A stretch of 5,190 bases of DNA from M0108 sp937862735 (GTDB lineage Bacteria; Pseudomonadota; Gammaproteobacteria; Chromatiales; Chromatiaceae): assembly GCA_937862735.1 (NCBI GenBank), contig CALMDH010000324.1:1-5190 (forward strand). The letters are read 5' to 3'. The notes beneath the pieces are model-generated. The model saw nothing but the letters and a program-made list of their open reading frames with translations. It had not been told where the DNA came from and did not search any database. Position 1 is the stretch's first letter. Every line of letters begins with the position of its first letter. Position numbers and translations under genes: made by a program. Below, in pieces: positions 4,140-5,190 of this stretch.

Positions 4140-5190
4140 TTAATCAGACTGAGTTACACGCCACCGTGGATAGCTCAGATCCCGGTAAGCACGACTGGAG
4201 ACGTAGCGCAGGACCTGATCAAGGCGGTAAAAGCGGACCAGGGAGTCCAGTCGCAACACCTCACGCCCCTGCTCATCGAAGAAGATCAGGGTGGGGACAT
4301 GGAAGAGGCCCAGTTCCGCCGCCCAGTCCCGTGCCCGCATCCGCCGGCCATTCGGGGTCACCACGGGAACCTCACTCTGGAGGTCGAGTTGGACGGCATC
4401 CAGTTCCTGTACGAGGGTGCGGATGGATGGGGCCTGGAGTAACTGGCCATGGAGCACGTCACAGGCATGACAATCGCCCTGTTCGAAGAACACCACCAGG
4501 GGTCGCTCACCGGGACGCCGGGAACGGTCCAGGTTGTAGGGCGGCGCGATGAAGAAGTCCTCCTCATTCAGGTCTTCGGCATCGAAAACCCGCCGGTTGT
4601 CGCCCCGCGCCAGGAAGTCGCGAAAGCTTTCCTCGTCGTAGTGGCCATCGGCCACGTATTCCAGGGCGGCGCGGAACTGATAGGGTGGGTAGTAGCCGCG
4701 CAGCCGGAGGGCCTCCTGGCCCAGCCGGTCGTAGAAGATGATCGAGGGCGTGAAGTTGGTCTCCATCGCCAGGGCGAATTCCTGCTCGGTCATGCGAGAC
4801 CCGTCCAGAAGCTGGACCTCCCGTGGTCCGCGGGTATCAAGGGCGATGACCTCGAAGTTCTGGCGGGTATAGCTGGCGATATCCTCCAGGCCAAAATTGA
4901 CCTGCAACAGGCGGTGGCAATAGGCGCAATGCTCCTGGCCAAAATAGACCATGATCCCCTGCTTGCCGGCCTTGACCGCCTCCTTGAGGTCCTCGCGCAG
5001 GTCGAGGAAGCTCTGCTTGAACCAGTCCGGTAGGTCGGTCGCCGTCTGACGAGGGGTGTCATCGAAGGTGTAATCGTCGGCTGGCGACAGGTGCGGACTG
5101 TCTGGAGGGGGTGGATTGGCTGGTCTGGCCGAGCCGGCCACGAGAGCGCCAGACGTCGCCATCAGGATGCAGGTCAGGAACAGCGTGGGA
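4140..5190 (-). CDS. SoxW-like periplasmic protein with two thioredoxin domains (5' end outside window)
   Basis: This is a secreted thiol-disulfide protein, cut by the right edge of the window. The frame stays open to 5190, and the codons before the internal ATG at 5160-5162 encode PTLFLTCIL, which joins MATSGALVAGSA as the hydrophobic core of a signal peptide. The true start is therefore beyond 5190, and export to the periplasm is likely. Numbering from that ATG, a Pro-rich linker (13-45) leads to two thioredoxin-fold units. Unit 1 (about 48-175) has CAYC at 79-82 and a cis-Pro site, FTPS, at 137-140; its pattern matches SoxW-type thioredoxins. Unit 2 (about 219-325) has CHAC at 231-234 and cis-Pro HVPT at 288-291. 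The units resemble each other along their length, so an internal duplication is likely. SoxW proteins are linked to periplasmic sulfur oxidation and disulfide reduction, but no sox gene is visible here. Both active sites look intact. The substrate is unknown. Confidence 0.85.
   Translation of the reverse strand, partial: PTLFLTCILMATSGALVAGSARPANPPPPDSPHLSPADDYTFDDTPRQTATDLPDWFKQSFLDLREDLKEAVKAGKQGIMVYFGQEHCAYCHRLLQVNFGLEDIASYTRQNFEVIALDTRGPREVQLLDGSRMTEQEFALAMETNFTPSIIFYDRLGQEALRLRGYYPPYQFRAALEYVADGHYDEESFRDFLARGDNRRVFDAEDLNEEDFFIAPPYNLDRSRRPGERPLVVFFEQGDCHACDVLHGQLLQAPSIRTLVQELDAVQLDLQSEVPVVTPNGRRMRARDWAAELGLFHVPTLIFFDEQGREVLRLDSLVRFYRLDQVLRYVSSRAYRDLSYPRWRVTQSD

Noticed and set aside
4164..4240. 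tRNA-like start, GTGGATAGCTCAG
   Set aside because: The D-arm does not close (GCTC against GCAC), no T-arm consensus follows, and the segment encodes the conserved-frame C-terminus of the thioredoxin-like protein on the other strand.
3984..4442. A 152-codon + strand frame spanning the noncoding region and the 3' part of the thioredoxin-like gene
   Set aside because: No family signature and no convincing ribosome binding site. Its second half is antisense to a clear thioredoxin domain.
4449..5033. A 194-codon + strand frame opposite the thioredoxin-like gene
   Set aside because: It is entirely antisense to the two-domain thioredoxin-like protein and has shadow-like composition.

Overview
The window looks like chromosomal DNA from a GC-rich proteobacterium. 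The coding regions are strongly GC-biased at third codon positions, which produces long meaningless reading frames opposite the real genes. The long (about 700-residue) phosphate acetyltransferase and the SoxW-like periplasmic thioredoxin fit a gammaproteobacterium, possibly a sulfur-oxidising lineage such as Chromatiales. That placement is an inference and is weak. Nothing here marks a phage, an insertion sequence or a CRISPR array.

Layout. From 1 to about 432 on the + strand lies a small toxin-antitoxin remnant: an AT-rich promoter/operator-like segment with a perfect 10-bp inverted repeat, a Phd/YefM-type antitoxin gene, and an overlapping vapC (PIN-domain) toxin gene that is frameshifted and cut off. 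It converges with ackA, whose stop codon lies three bases from the end of the toxin remnant. From 436 to 3770 on the - strand lie pta and then ackA, an intact two-gene acetate-activation operon with a 47-bp gap and good ribosome binding sites for both genes. From 3771 to 4139 there is a noncoding stretch with several inverted repeats, including a perfect 15-bp dyad 56 bp upstream of pta and a run of three short hairpins. From 4140 to the right edge, on the - strand, is a SoxW-like secreted protein made of two thioredoxin-fold units. Its true start lies beyond the window.

How the genes work together. Pta converts acetyl-CoA and phosphate to acetyl phosphate and CoA. AckA then makes acetate and ATP, or the pair runs in reverse to assimilate acetate. 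The thioredoxin-like protein probably acts on disulfides in the periplasm and has no obvious biochemical link to the acetate pathway. The toxin-antitoxin remnant looks like a decayed accessory module; only the antitoxin could still be functional. I found no convincing new biological system. The most useful leads are the duplicated SoxW-like protein, the dyad in the pta leader and the decay pattern of the toxin-antitoxin locus.
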